DNA of 47,617 nucleotides from Clostridia bacterium (GTDB lineage: Bacteria > Bacillota > Clostridia > Oscillospirales > Acutalibacteraceae). Below are positions 8,472 to 17,235 of the stretch, one piece after another (within the stretch, counting starts at the first letter, position 1; each line of letters begins with the position of its first letter). Both the position numbers and the translations under genes were made by a program. The notes below the pieces were generated by a model. It saw only the letters and a list, made by a program, of their open reading frames with translations, made no database searches and had not been told where the DNA came from. The stretch covers positions 1 through 47,617 of the forward strand of contig JAKSQX010000008.1 of the NCBI GenBank assembly GCA_024403955.1. The letters run 5' to 3'.

Positions 8472-9386
8472 ATGGAAGACAACAAAAAACAGAATAGAGC
8501 AATGTCTCAATTTATGCTTATAGATGCTCTTTCGGGCATTTACCATACTTTGCATATCATTGATTTAGAGAGAGACATTATCGTTGAATATAATGAGGAT
8601 GAATATGTTAGCCAAAATATTACTGCAATTGATCCTCAGGGTAAGTTGAACGAATCAATGAAACTTGTATGTATCAATGAGCATCTTGATAATGCACTCG
8701 ATTTTGTAAATCTCAATACTTTGGCTGAGCGCTTAAATGGCAAGAAAACTATTACAAGCGAGTTTATAAGTGCGTATAAGGGATGGATTAGAGCTCGCTT
8801 TATCACTGTAGATTCAGATGCGGATGGCGTTCCTACCCGTGTGATATATGCTACTGAGATTATCGACGAGGAGAAGCGTAGAGAGGAAAAGTTGATTAAG
8901 ATTTCTCTCACTGATGAACTTACAACGCTTCTTAATAGACGTGCATATGAGGAAGAGATTGCTGAGTACAAAGAAAAAGGTATTCCAGATGATCTTGTCT
9001 ATGTATCATTAGATCTCAATGGACTTAAAGGTGTAAACGATAATTTGGGACATTCTGCTGGCGATGAATATATTGTCGGCGCAGCAAAGATTATCCGTGC
9101 TGCTTTAGGCACTAGCGGTAAAGTTTTCCGTACTGGTGGCGATGAGTTTATGGCAATAATCAAAGCAGATAGCGAAACGGTTAAACAACTTTTTGATTAT
9201 ATGGATTCAGAGGTAAAAGCTTTTAAACCTACATTTAACTATGAGCCTTCAATCTCAAAAGGTTGGGCATCGCACAATGAGTTCCCAGATGCTTCAATCG
9301 AGGAACTTGCTCATACCGCAGATATGCGAATGTACGATGATAAGAGTAGGTATTATAGAGAAACCGGAAAAGATAGAAGAAGATAA
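8472..9386 (+). CDS. Diguanylate cyclase (PAS-like plus GGDEF)
   Basis: A 304-residue soluble protein. The first ~130 residues look like a PAS-type sensory domain (ending in WIRARFITVDSD...YATEIIDEEK, the usual PAS-to-GGDEF linker). A GGDEF domain follows from ~145: SLTDELTTLLNRRAYEEE, then RTGGDEF at 220-226, which keeps the catalytic Gly-Gly-Asp-Glu-Phe and so should make cyclic di-GMP from two GTP. The RxxD inhibitory site normally a few residues upstream is not present, suggesting no product feedback. No EAL domain, transmembrane segment or c-di-GMP receptor is seen nearby. Confidence 0.92.
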   Translation: MEDNKKQNRAMSQFMLIDALSGIYHTLHIIDLERDIIVEYNEDEYVSQNITAIDPQGKLNESMKLVCINEHLDNALDFVNLNTLAERLNGKKTITSEFISAYKGWIRARFITVDSDADGVPTRVIYATEIIDEEKRREEKLIKISLTDELTTLLNRRAYEEEIAEYKEKGIPDDLVYVSLDLNGLKGVNDNLGHSAGDEYIVGAAKIIRAALGTSGKVFRTGGDEFMAIIKADSETVKQLFDYMDSEVKAFKPTFNYEPSISKGWASHNEFPDASIEELAHTADMRMYDDKSRYYRETGKDRRR

Positions 9387-9389
9387 AAG

Positions 9390-9420
9390 AAAACGGTCGC
9401 TTAAAGCGACCGTTTATATT
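9390..9420. terminator. Bidirectional terminator between convergent genes
   Basis: AAACGGTCGCT, 3-base loop, AGCGACCGTTT, T-rich on the right and A-rich on the left. It serves the GGDEF gene and the convergent DUF1015 gene. Confidence 0.85.
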
Positions 9421-10671
9421 TTACTTTAATTTGTGAATAAAGAGACCTGAGAGAAGTTTTGGTTCAAACCAGGTTGACTTTGGAGGCATGAGCTCGCCGG
9501 CATCAGCGATTTTGATGAGCTCGTCGAGTGACGTTGGGAACATTGCAAAAGCAAGTTCCATGTCGTCAGCACAACGGCGCTCGAGCTCTGAAAGGCCACG
9601 GATGCCGCCGACAAAGTCGATTCTTTTATCTGTTCTTGGGTCATCTATGCCAAGAACAGGGGAGATGAGATTCTTCTGTAGTATAGATACATCTAGCGAC
9701 TCTACAGGATCATCTTCTGGATAAGTGCCATCTTTGGCTGTGAGCTTGTACCATTTGCCTTTAAGGAGCATACCAAATGTGTGGCGTGCTTCTGGAGCAT
9801 ATGGGTCAATATTGAGAGTAGTCTCAATCTGGAACTTCTCGTTTACTCTCTTGAGGAAGTCCTCTTTTGAAAGACCGTTTAAGTCCTTAATAACTCTGTT
9901 GTAGTCGAGAATCTGGAGTTCCTCTTTAGGAAATGCAACAGCAAGGAAGAAGTTGAACTCCTCTTCGCCGGTGTAACTTGGATTCTCCTCACGGCGCTTT
10001 TGACCAACCTTAACAGCTGAAGCGCAACGGTGGTGACCATCTGCAATATAGAGGGCATCTACGTCCTCAAAAGCGATTCTAAGAGCATCAGCATCACTGC
10101 GGTCGTTGTTTACAACCCAGATGCGGTTCTTAACATCACCGACTGATGTAAACTCATACACTGGCATATTTTCAGTCTCATACTTTTTGATGATACTGTT
10201 GATCTTATTGTTGCCTTTGTATGTTAGGAAGATTGGACCTGTATTTGCGTCACATGTATCAACGTGGCGAATACGGTCAGCTTCTTTGTCGGCTCTTGTG
10301 AGCTCGTGCTTTTTAATCTTGCCGTTTATGTATTCATCGATTGATGCGCATCCTACAATACCTGTCTGAGTTTTACCTCTCCATGTCTGCTCATAGATAT
10401 AAAAGCAAGGTGTAGAATCTTGCTTCATTATCTCGTCGGCCTCAAGGCTCTTCAAATTACTTGCGGCCTTCTTGTATACCTCGTCACTGTAGAGATCGGT
10501 GTCGAGTGGTAAATCAATTTCCGCCTTGTCTACGTGAAGGAAAGAGTAAGGGTTATCCTTTGCCTCTTCACGCGCCTCGGCGGAAGTCATTACGTCGTAT
10601 GGAAGCGCAGCTACCTTCTCGGCGAATGCTGGAAGAGGTCTTACTGCTTTAAATGGTCTAAATGTTGACAT
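9421..10671 (-). CDS. DUF1015 family protein
   Basis: A 416-residue DUF1015 protein. Typical features are the start STFRPFKAVRP, PYDVM near residue 25, and the 'ALYIADGHHRCASAVK' segment with the conserved ADGHHR in mid-protein. DUF1015 proteins are often found near amino-acid and redox genes and are sometimes called SpoIIE-related or ParB-like; no activity is proven. Two ATG codons in a row are possible starts; the second is chosen because AAGGAG is then 6 bases away. It lies 10 bases downstream of a small Cys-rich gene on the same strand and probably shares its transcript. Confidence 0.88.
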   Translation of the reverse strand: MSTFRPFKAVRPLPAFAEKVAALPYDVMTSAEAREEAKDNPYSFLHVDKAEIDLPLDTDLYSDEVYKKAASNLKSLEADEIMKQDSTPCFYIYEQTWRGKTQTGIVGCASIDEYINGKIKKHELTRADKEADRIRHVDTCDANTGPIFLTYKGNNKINSIIKKYETENMPVYEFTSVGDVKNRIWVVNNDRSDADALRIAFEDVDALYIADGHHRCASAVKVGQKRREENPSYTGEEEFNFFLAVAFPKEELQILDYNRVIKDLNGLSKEDFLKRVNEKFQIETTLNIDPYAPEARHTFGMLLKGKWYKLTAKDGTYPEDDPVESLDVSILQKNLISPVLGIDDPRTDKRIDFVGGIRGLSELERRCADDMELAFAMFPTSLDELIKIADAGELMPPKSTWFEPKLLSGLFIHKLK

Positions 10672-10681
10672 CATTTACTCC

Positions 10682-10897
10682 TTATATTGTGAAATCCTCT
10701 GCTGAATAATCAGCAAAAATTTGAAGCTTTTTCTGCGGACGACGCTTTAAGACATCGTACTTGAAAGACTTACAAGATGAAGTTGGGAGCATAATACCTC
10801 GCTTTTCACAGAGGACACTGTTGTTGTCCGGTGTGATGCGTCCATAGTGACAATATTCACATGCTGGTGTTATGTCTTCGTTGAAAAGCTTCTTCAC
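10682..10897 (-). CDS. Small cysteine-rich protein
   Basis: A 71-residue protein with a CEYC pair, a further Cys (VLCEKRG) and a fourth (SSCKSFKYD), spaced like a small zinc- or iron-binding module, followed by a basic RRPQKK stretch. Short proteins of this look occur in Clostridia as uncharacterised families; I do not recognise a function. It is probably the first gene of a two-gene transcript with the DUF1015 gene. Confidence 0.75.
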   Translation of the reverse strand: MKKLFNEDITPACEYCHYGRITPDNNSVLCEKRGIMLPTSSCKSFKYDVLKRRPQKKLQIFADYSAEDFTI

Positions 10898-10994
10898 AAT
10901 TATTCTCCTAACTTAATAGAATAGGGAAATTTTAGCATAAATATAAATTCTTTACAAGTAAATACAAATTATTGGTAAATGTCTATTAACAAGA

Positions 10995-11024
10995 ATTTTA
11001 TGTGAAATTTAGCTAAAATGTCAA
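10995..11024 (-). promoter_or_regulatory. Candidate promoter of the Cys-rich/DUF1015 pair
   Basis: On the minus strand: TTGACA, 18-base spacer, TAAAAT. The -35 directly abuts the -35 of the divergent phoH promoter. Confidence 0.6.
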
Positions 11025-11053
11025 TTAACTTTTTATTAAAATTAGAATATAAT
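11025..11053 (+). promoter_or_regulatory. Candidate promoter of the phoH operon
   Basis: TTAACT, 17-base spacer, TATAAT, 32 bases before the GTG start of phoH. Confidence 0.6.
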
Positions 11054-11085
11054 TGATACGTATATCATAAGAAAGGTCCGTTTTT

Positions 11086-12063
11086 GTGGCAGAACAACTA
11101 ATACATTTCGACAATTTTGAAAATGTTTTGGGGCTTTTTGGTAGCCTCGATGAGAATATAAAGATTCTCGAAAGTGAATATGATGTAACTGTCGTTATCA
11201 GAGGTGACACTGTAAAGATCACTGGAGATGATAAAGCAGTCAAAGAGGCATCAAAAGCTGTTGATGGTCTTCTTGCTCTTCTCTCAAAAGGGGAGGAGCT
11301 CAATGAGCAGAATGTCCGTTATGTCATCGATATGACAAAAGGCGGACAGAGCGACGACCTTCAAAAACTTATGTCGGACTGTATCTGTATCACTGCAAGC
11401 GGCAAACCTATCAAAGCAAAAACTTTAGGACAGAAGAAGTATATCGATGCCATCCGTGACAACACAGTTGTCTTTGGAATTGGCCCTGCAGGAACGGGTA
11501 AAACCTATCTTGCGGTTGCCATGGCCGTAAAGGCCTTTAAGGCAAAGGAGGTCAACCGCATCATATTGACCCGTCCTGCCGTGGAAGCCGGCGAGAGTCT
11601 TGGCTTCCTTCCAGGTGACCTTCAGCAGAAGGTTGACCCTTATCTTAGACCTCTCTATGACGCACTATTTGAGATGTTTGGAGCTGATGGCTTCCAGCGT
11701 CAAATGGAACGTGGAGTAATTGAGGTTGCACCTCTCGCATATATGCGAGGCAGAACATTGGATGAAAGCTTTATCATACTTGATGAGGCTCAAAATACTA
11801 CATCAGAGCAGATGAAAATGTTCCTTACTCGTCTTGGAAATGGTTCCAAGGCAGTTATCACAGGTGATATCACTCAGATTGACTTGCCAGGTGGTAAAAA
11901 ATCAGGACTTGTTGAGGTTACAAAAATCCTCAAGAATGTCGATGACATTGCTACTATTAAATTTGATGAGCGTGACGTAGTTCGCCACCACTTGGTACAA
12001 GAGATTGTAAAAGCCTATGAGCGATACGCTGAAAAACAGGAGGGCAAACATCATGGCAAATAA
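11086..12063 (+). CDS. phoH: PhoH-family ATPase
   Basis: A 325-residue PhoH/YbeZ-type protein. The N-terminal ~100 residues look KH-like (VIRGDTVKITGDD), followed by the helicase-like ATPase with Walker A GPAGTGKT at 133-140, ILTRPAVEAGESLGFLPGD and the Walker B IILDEAQN. The family is an RNA-linked ATPase partner of YbeY in rRNA handling. It starts at GTG with AAAGG 9 bases upstream; no ATG fits. It overlaps ybeY by 11 bases in a phoH-ybeY-era order seen widely in bacteria. Confidence 0.96.
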   Translation: MAEQLIHFDNFENVLGLFGSLDENIKILESEYDVTVVIRGDTVKITGDDKAVKEASKAVDGLLALLSKGEELNEQNVRYVIDMTKGGQSDDLQKLMSDCICITASGKPIKAKTLGQKKYIDAIRDNTVVFGIGPAGTGKTYLAVAMAVKAFKAKEVNRIILTRPAVEAGESLGFLPGDLQQKVDPYLRPLYDALFEMFGADGFQRQMERGVIEVAPLAYMRGRTLDESFIILDEAQNTTSEQMKMFLTRLGNGSKAVITGDITQIDLPGGKKSGLVEVTKILKNVDDIATIKFDERDVVRHHLVQEIVKAYERYAEKQEGKHHGK

Positions 12064-12559
12064 GGTTAAAGTTGTAATTGAAAACGAGCAGAAAGCTATA
12101 AAGGTTCCAAAGGGAATACGTATGCTTATCCGCCGTTGCTGCACAGCAGTACTTACAATGGAAAACTTTGAAGGTGATGCAGAGGTTTCCGTTACACTCG
12201 TTGATAACGAGCAAATCAAGGCACTTAACAAAGAGCATAGAAATATTGATAAGGAGACTGACGTGCTTTCATTCCCACTCGGTGTTAATGGCGTATATGA
12301 CATTAACCTCGATACCGGTGAAGCACAGCTCGGTGATATTGTTATCTCCCTTGAGAAGGCAATTGAACAGGCAGAGCGTTACGGCCACAGCCTTCAGCGT
12401 GAAGTTGGTTATTTGACAGTACACTCAATGCTCCATCTCCTTGGCTATGATCATGAGAATGGTGGCCTTGAACTTCTCCACATGCGTGAGAAGGAGGAGC
12501 GGGCTTTAACAGAGCTTGGTCTTAAGCGCGACGGAAGTTATTATATGGGAGACGAATAA
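12053..12559 (+). CDS. ybeY: Endoribonuclease YbeY
   Basis: A 168-residue metal-dependent RNase for 16S rRNA 3'-end maturation and ribosome quality control. The zinc site is seen as HSMLHLLGYDH: His124, His128 and His134. The ATG at 12053 is used because AGGAGG lies 8 bases upstream; an earlier in-frame ATG at 12017 has no ribosome site and would add 12 residues. It overlaps phoH by 11 bases and era by one. Confidence 0.96.
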   Translation: MANKVKVVIENEQKAIKVPKGIRMLIRRCCTAVLTMENFEGDAEVSVTLVDNEQIKALNKEHRNIDKETDVLSFPLGVNGVYDINLDTGEAQLGDIVISLEKAIEQAERYGHSLQREVGYLTVHSMLHLLGYDHENGGLELLHMREKEERALTELGLKRDGSYYMGDE

Positions 12560-13458
12560 TGCAGAATACGACTACCGCATTCATAGCAATAGTTGGTTGT
12601 CCAAATGTTGGCAAATCATCGCTTCTTAATAACATCCTTGGTACAAAGATTGCTATTGTTTCTTCAAAACCACAGACAACAAGAACGAAGATTATGGGCG
12701 TCCTCACAAGGGGCGCCTGTCAACTTGTTTTCACCGACACTCCAGGTTATCACAGACCTAAGAATAAGCTCGGTGAAAACATGGTAAAAGCTGTGACAGA
12801 CAGCATCGGTGGTGTGGATGCCTGCCTCTTTGTTGTAGAGGCAGAGGGTGACATAAAGCCGGGCGAGCTTGAACTTATTGAGAAGTTCAAAAAACTCGAC
12901 ATACCAGTAGTTCTTGCAATAAATAAAATAGATATGCTTAAGGATATGAGCGAGATTCTCGCTCGTATTATGCAGTTCAATGAACTCTACGACTTTGAGG
13001 CAATTGTTCCTATTTCAGCTGTAAAGGGTACAGCTGTTGAGGAGCTTCTTGACGAACTTGAGAATCTTGCCCAGCCTTCAGTTCACTTTTTCCCAGATGA
13101 CACTTTGACTGATCAGCCAGAGCGTGTTATCGCAGGTGAGATAATTAGAGAGAAACTTCTTCGTCTTCTTGACAAAGAGGTTCCTCACGGCGTTGCTGTA
13201 AGTATTGAAAAGATGCGTGAGCGTGAGGACTCAGACATCCTCGACATCGAGGCGACTATCTATTGTGAAAGAGAAACCCATAAAGGTATTATCATAGGTA
13301 AAAATGGCGCAATGCTTAAAAAGGTTTCAACCTATGCACGACAGGATATGGAAAAGTTCTTTGACTGTCATATCAACCTTCAGTGCTGGGTAAAAGTAAA
13401 AGAGGGTTGGAGAGACCGAGAGGGACTCATTCATAATTTCGGATTGGACAACGAATAA
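12559..13458 (+). CDS. era: GTPase Era
   Basis: A 299-residue GTPase needed for 30S subunit assembly. G1 is GCPNVGKS (13-20), G2 SSKPQTTRTKI, G3 DTPGYH and G4 NKID, followed by a C-terminal KH domain with IIIGKNGAMLKK that binds the 3' end of 16S rRNA. Length and order match the family. Start and stop are tight against ybeY and mutS2, placing it in the ribosome-maturation operon. Confidence 0.98.
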   Translation: MQNTTTAFIAIVGCPNVGKSSLLNNILGTKIAIVSSKPQTTRTKIMGVLTRGACQLVFTDTPGYHRPKNKLGENMVKAVTDSIGGVDACLFVVEAEGDIKPGELELIEKFKKLDIPVVLAINKIDMLKDMSEILARIMQFNELYDFEAIVPISAVKGTAVEELLDELENLAQPSVHFFPDDTLTDQPERVIAGEIIREKLLRLLDKEVPHGVAVSIEKMREREDSDILDIEATIYCERETHKGIIIGKNGAMLKKVSTYARQDMEKFFDCHINLQCWVKVKEGWRDREGLIHNFGLDNE

Positions 13459-13459
13459 C

Positions 13460-15847
13460 ATGGACAAACATTTATTAAGTTTAGATTTTGATAAAATCTT
13501 AGATAAACTTGCGACACAAACCTCTTGCCCAGATGCGGAGGATATGGCGCGAGAGCTTAAGCCTGCAAAGGATTTGGCATCTGCTCAGAAACTTCTTTCT
13601 GAGACAGTTGATGCCTACATACTTCTCGCTAAGTTTGGTGGTCCTTCATTTGGTGGACTTAAGAATGTAAATGGCTTAATGCATGTTGCAAGTAATGGTG
13701 GTATTCTCTCAATGAAGGATCTCCTTGATTGTGCTTCAACTCTTCGCACAATAAGGGCACTTCGTGATTGGTACAACCAGTGTGAGAGTGTTGAGACTGG
13801 TATTAATAAGTATTTTAATGCACTCATTCCTCATAAGACTGTTGAAGAGCAGATTTATACTTGTATTCTTTCAGAGGATGAGATGTCAGATAATGCATCT
13901 CCAACACTCGCTGATATCAGAAAGTCACTACATCGCCAAGAGAATAAGATAAGAGAACAACTTGACCACATTATCCACTCACAGCATTATCAGACGGCAC
14001 TTCAGGACGCCATAGTTACGATGCGTAATGGACGTTATGTAGTACCTGTTAAGCGTGAACATAAGGGTGAGGTAGCGGGCGTTGTTCAAGATACATCTGA
14101 CAGTGGTGCAACAGTATTTATTGAACCAATGTCAGTTGTTGAGGCCAACAATGAAATTCGCGTGCTTCAGTCAAAAGAACGCGATGAAATCGAACGTATC
14201 CTCGCTGAACTCTCCAGCATGGTGGGTGATATCTACGAGGAAGCTAAGCGCTCATATGAGGCCGCTGTACTCTTAAACTTTATCTTTGCAAAAGCGCAGC
14301 TTGCATATGATATGAAGGCTTCAGAGCCAATCCTCAATGATGAGGGTATTATCGATATTAAGAAGGCGCGCCACCCACTTATTGATCCTAAAAAAGTAGT
14401 GGCAACCGATATCCGTCTCGGTGAGGACTTTGACACTCTTGTTATTACAGGTCCTAACACCGGTGGTAAGACGGTATCAATTAAGACTGTTGGTCTTCTC
14501 TCAATTATGGCGGCTTCGGGTCTTATGATTCCAGTTGCTGACAACAGCCGTATGGCTATTTTCCATGATGTCTTTGCTGACATCGGTGATGATCAGAGTA
14601 TTGAGCAGTCACTCTCAACATTCTCTGCTCATATGACTAACATTGTAGATATTATTAAGAGGGCTGATGAACACAGCCTCGCACTTATAGATGAGCTTGG
14701 AGCGGGCACAGACCCTATTGAGGGTGCGGCGCTCGCAATCTCAGTACTTGAGCGTCTTGCAAGTCAGGGCGCCAAGATTGCTGCGACAACTCACTACGCT
14801 GAGCTCAAAGCGTATGCACTTCAAACTGCGCGCGTTGAAAACGCATGCTGCGAGTTTGATGTCGATACGCTTTCACCAACATATCGTCTTCTTATTGGTG
14901 CCCCTGGACGCTCAAACGCTTTTGCAATTTCCGAGCGTCTCGGCATGCCTATTGAAGTTGTTGATCATGCGCGCAACCTCGTATCAGCTGAAAATACTCA
15001 GTTCGAGGATGTAATTGAACAACTTGAAACTTCTAGAAAGGCAATGGAGGACGAGCATGAGAAAGCATCTGCTCTCTCCGCTGAAGCTCGTGCCGAGAAG
15101 GAGAAGGCAGAGGAACTTCGTGATAGTATAGAGAGACTCAAGAATGAGGAAATTGAAAAGGCTCGTTCTGAGGCTATGAAGATTGTTGAATCCGCAAAGC
15201 GTGAAGCAGCATACTTCCTTGATGATCTCGACAAGCTTAAGAAGGAACAGAAGAAGTCGAATGATCTCTCGCAGCTCTCAGCTGATGCAAAAGCGACTAT
15301 TAAGAAGCATCAGGGAACACTTGATGATATTACAAACCCAATCATTGCCCTCGCACAGGATGAGGAATATGAGCTTCCAAGAGATTTGGTTGTTGGTGAT
15401 ATAGTTGTTATTGCAGATCTCGGTACAACAGCTACTGTTACAGCTCTCCCTGACAAGAAGGGGCTTGTAGAAGTAACCGCTGGTATCATAAAGAGCAAGA
15501 CTCCACTTTCAAACCTTAGACTTCTTGAGGGCAAGGCAAAGAAAGATGCAACTAAGGCTACAAGATCAGTTAAACGCACAATGACCTCAAAATCTGATCT
15601 TGCCGTAAAGACTGAAATAGATCTACGTGGTATGGCATCAGATGAGGCTATTCCGGCACTTGATAGATTTATAGATCTTCAAATCCGTTCTGGCATTGAA
15701 CAGTTCACTGTCATTCACGGAAAGGGCACTGGCGTTCTTAGAAAGGCTGTTAAGCAGTATCTTTCAAAGAATAACCACGTTAAAGAATTCCGCCTCGGCA
15801 TGTATGGTGAGGGCGAGGATGGCGTAACAATCGTAACTATGAAATAA
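13460..15847 (+). CDS. mutS2: MutS2 endonuclease/ribosome-rescue ATPase
   Basis: A 795-residue MutS2. The core ATPase has Walker A GPNTGGKT (331-338), a Walker B LALIDELGAGTDP and the expected lever and clamp regions; a long charged coiled coil follows (~520-620). The C-terminal ~75 residues form an Smr nuclease domain (EIDLRGMASDEA...VIHGKGTGVL). Family members split stalled or collided ribosomes and/or limit recombination; they lack the mismatch-recognition domain of MutS. It starts 2 bases after era. Confidence 0.97.
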   Translation: MDKHLLSLDFDKILDKLATQTSCPDAEDMARELKPAKDLASAQKLLSETVDAYILLAKFGGPSFGGLKNVNGLMHVASNGGILSMKDLLDCASTLRTIRALRDWYNQCESVETGINKYFNALIPHKTVEEQIYTCILSEDEMSDNASPTLADIRKSLHRQENKIREQLDHIIHSQHYQTALQDAIVTMRNGRYVVPVKREHKGEVAGVVQDTSDSGATVFIEPMSVVEANNEIRVLQSKERDEIERILAELSSMVGDIYEEAKRSYEAAVLLNFIFAKAQLAYDMKASEPILNDEGIIDIKKARHPLIDPKKVVATDIRLGEDFDTLVITGPNTGGKTVSIKTVGLLSIMAASGLMIPVADNSRMAIFHDVFADIGDDQSIEQSLSTFSAHMTNIVDIIKRADEHSLALIDELGAGTDPIEGAALAISVLERLASQGAKIAATTHYAELKAYALQTARVENACCEFDVDTLSPTYRLLIGAPGRSNAFAISERLGMPIEVVDHARNLVSAENTQFEDVIEQLETSRKAMEDEHEKASALSAEARAEKEKAEELRDSIERLKNEEIEKARSEAMKIVESAKREAAYFLDDLDKLKKEQKKSNDLSQLSADAKATIKKHQGTLDDITNPIIALAQDEEYELPRDLVVGDIVVIADLGTTATVTALPDKKGLVEVTAGIIKSKTPLSNLRLLEGKAKKDATKATRSVKRTMTSKSDLAVKTEIDLRGMASDEAIPALDRFIDLQIRSGIEQFTVIHGKGTGVLRKAVKQYLSKNNHVKEFRLGMYGEGEDGVTIVTMK

Positions 15848-15864
15848 GAAATGAGGTGGGACTG

Positions 15865-16668
15865 ATGCACATTGAGACTGATGGTCTTGTAATAAAAGAA
15901 CAGAACGTCGGTGAATCAGACCGCCTTATTACCGTTTTAACTTCTAAGTATGGCCTGATTCGAGCGTTTGCTTCGGGTGGCAAGACAATTAAGAATAAAA
16001 ATCTTGCCGGTACAGGTCTTCTCGCTTATTCTGATTTTGTGTTTTACAAAGGCCCAGAGGCATACAATGTCACCTCTGCAGTTGAGAAAGAAGTCTTTTT
16101 TGATCTCCGTTCCAACATAGACAATATGAGTATAGCGTTCTATCTCGCAGAACTCTTTGGCGAACTGGCACCTGAGACCGCTGAGTGTGAGGAACTCCTA
16201 AAACTATTATTAAATAGTTTGTTCCTTCTCTCAAAGCAGAAACTGTCCGGCGCACAGATAAAATCTGTTGCAGAGCTTCGCTCTGTAGCCATGTCTGGCT
16301 ATGCGCCGAACCTTATAGCATGTGAGGAATGTGGCGCCTTTGAATCAGACGTAATGTATTTTGATATTAGAAACGGCAATCTCCACTGCAGCAATTGTGT
16401 TGTAGGGGAAAGCGGGGATGATAATATTCCTCAGACTAGTGCTGAGTATGAGAAACTTGGTCTCTCTGCGTGGCAAGTGCCACTCTCTATCAGTACCGTC
16501 ACGGCGATGCGCCATATCATCTACAGTGAATCAAAGAAGGTCTTTGATTTTACTCTGACTGATAAGGCTCAAGTTGAACTTTCGGCCGTGACCGAGGCCT
16601 ATGCTTTAGAGCATACAGACCGACATTTTAAGACATTAGACTTTTTAAAAAGCCTCCAAGGAATTTGA
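15865..16668 (+). CDS. recO: DNA repair protein RecO
   Basis: A 267-residue RecO. The N-terminal OB fold is recognisable (IETDGLVIKEQNVGESDRLITVL) and the C-terminal part has a zinc knuckle, Cys153, Cys156, Cys175 and Cys178. RecO loads RecA on SSB-coated DNA with RecR. The ATG at 15865 is preferred to the GTG at 15856 because GAGGTGG is 5-6 bases before it. The stop codon lies in the loop of the terminator that closes the phoH-recO operon. Confidence 0.94.
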   Translation: MHIETDGLVIKEQNVGESDRLITVLTSKYGLIRAFASGGKTIKNKNLAGTGLLAYSDFVFYKGPEAYNVTSAVEKEVFFDLRSNIDNMSIAFYLAELFGELAPETAECEELLKLLLNSLFLLSKQKLSGAQIKSVAELRSVAMSGYAPNLIACEECGAFESDVMYFDIRNGNLHCSNCVVGESGDDNIPQTSAEYEKLGLSAWQVPLSISTVTAMRHIIYSESKKVFDFTLTDKAQVELSAVTEAYALEHTDRHFKTLDFLKSLQGI

Positions 16669-16687
16669 CCTTGGAGGTTGTTTTCTT
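16653..16687 (+). terminator. Terminator of the phoH-recO operon
   Basis: CCTCCAAGG, 7-base loop that includes the recO stop codon, CCTTGGAGG, then TTGTTTTCTT. The left arm is coding sequence. Confidence 0.88.
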
Positions 16688-16714
16688 GTGTAAAAGTTTC
16701 AAACTTTACACAAG
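16685..16714. promoter_or_regulatory. Upstream palindrome (candidate operator, site 1)
   Basis: Near-perfect inverted repeat CTTGTGTAAA(A)GTTT-C-AAACTTTACACAAG. It has no T-run, so it is not a terminator. It shares GTGTAAA/TTTACAC half-sites with the palindrome downstream of the promoter at 16750-16778. Confidence 0.6.
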
Positions 16715-16749
16715 ATGTTGTGGCCGAAAATTTTTGATAAAAAATTCGC

Positions 16750-16778
16750 TTGACAATGCTGATTCCTATTAATATAAT
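16750..16778 (+). promoter_or_regulatory. Consensus sigma-A promoter of ylxM-ffh
   Basis: TTGACA, exactly 17 bases, TATAAT: a perfect match to both hexamers, expected to be very strong unless repressed. Expected start is near 16785. Confidence 0.88.
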
Positions 16779-16789
16779 AATAAGGCACA

Positions 16790-16812
16790 GTGTAAAGAAA
16801 AGTGCTTTACAC
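16790..16812. promoter_or_regulatory. Downstream palindrome (candidate operator, site 2)
   Basis: GTGTAAAG, 7-base loop, CTTTACAC, just after the expected start point of the ylxM-ffh promoter. Its half-sites match those of the palindrome at 16685-16714, with centres 101 bases apart. Confidence 0.6.
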
Positions 16813-16846
16813 GAACGGAGAAATATTTTAAGGGGGCGTTCTATAA

Positions 16847-17221
16847 GTGGCAAAGAACTTTGAAGTTATTAACGTTTTGCTTGACTTTTATGGCGACATG
16901 CTTACAGATAAGCAGAGAGCTTTTATTGAATACTATTATTTTGACGACTTGTCACTTGCCGAGATTGCTGAAAACGAAGGCATCACTCGTCAGGGCGTAA
17001 GAGATTCTATTAAGCGCGCTGAAGGACAGCTCTTTGAAATGGAAGAGCGTCTTGGTCTCGCTAAGCGTTTCGAGGAAGTTCGTACAGGACTCGATGAAAT
17101 ACTCGAATGTGCAGACCTCATCAATGAAAGCAATATGCGTACAGGTCTCTCAAGAGACATCAACGAAGCAGTTGTTAGAATTAAGCTTATTGCACAGACT
17201 CTTAACAACGAAGAAGTTTAA
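16847..17221 (+). CDS. ylxM: YlxM-type helix-turn-helix protein
   Basis: A 124-residue UPF0122 protein. The helix-turn-helix region resembles sigma-factor region 4: LTDKQRAFIEYYYFDDLSLA and GITRQGVRDSIKRAE. YlxM almost always precedes ffh in Firmicutes and has been linked to signal-recognition-particle function. It starts with GTG after AAGGGGG. Together with ffh it lies behind a perfect promoter flanked by two palindromes. Confidence 0.93.
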   Translation: MAKNFEVINVLLDFYGDMLTDKQRAFIEYYYFDDLSLAEIAENEGITRQGVRDSIKRAEGQLFEMEERLGLAKRFEEVRTGLDEILECADLINESNMRTGLSRDINEAVVRIKLIAQTLNNEEV

Positions 17222-17235
17222 AGGAGTACAACGTA

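Noticed and set aside
16685..16714. Second terminator after recO
   Set aside because: The palindrome has no T-run and a one-base loop; the terminator at 16653-16687 is sufficient. An operator is more likely.
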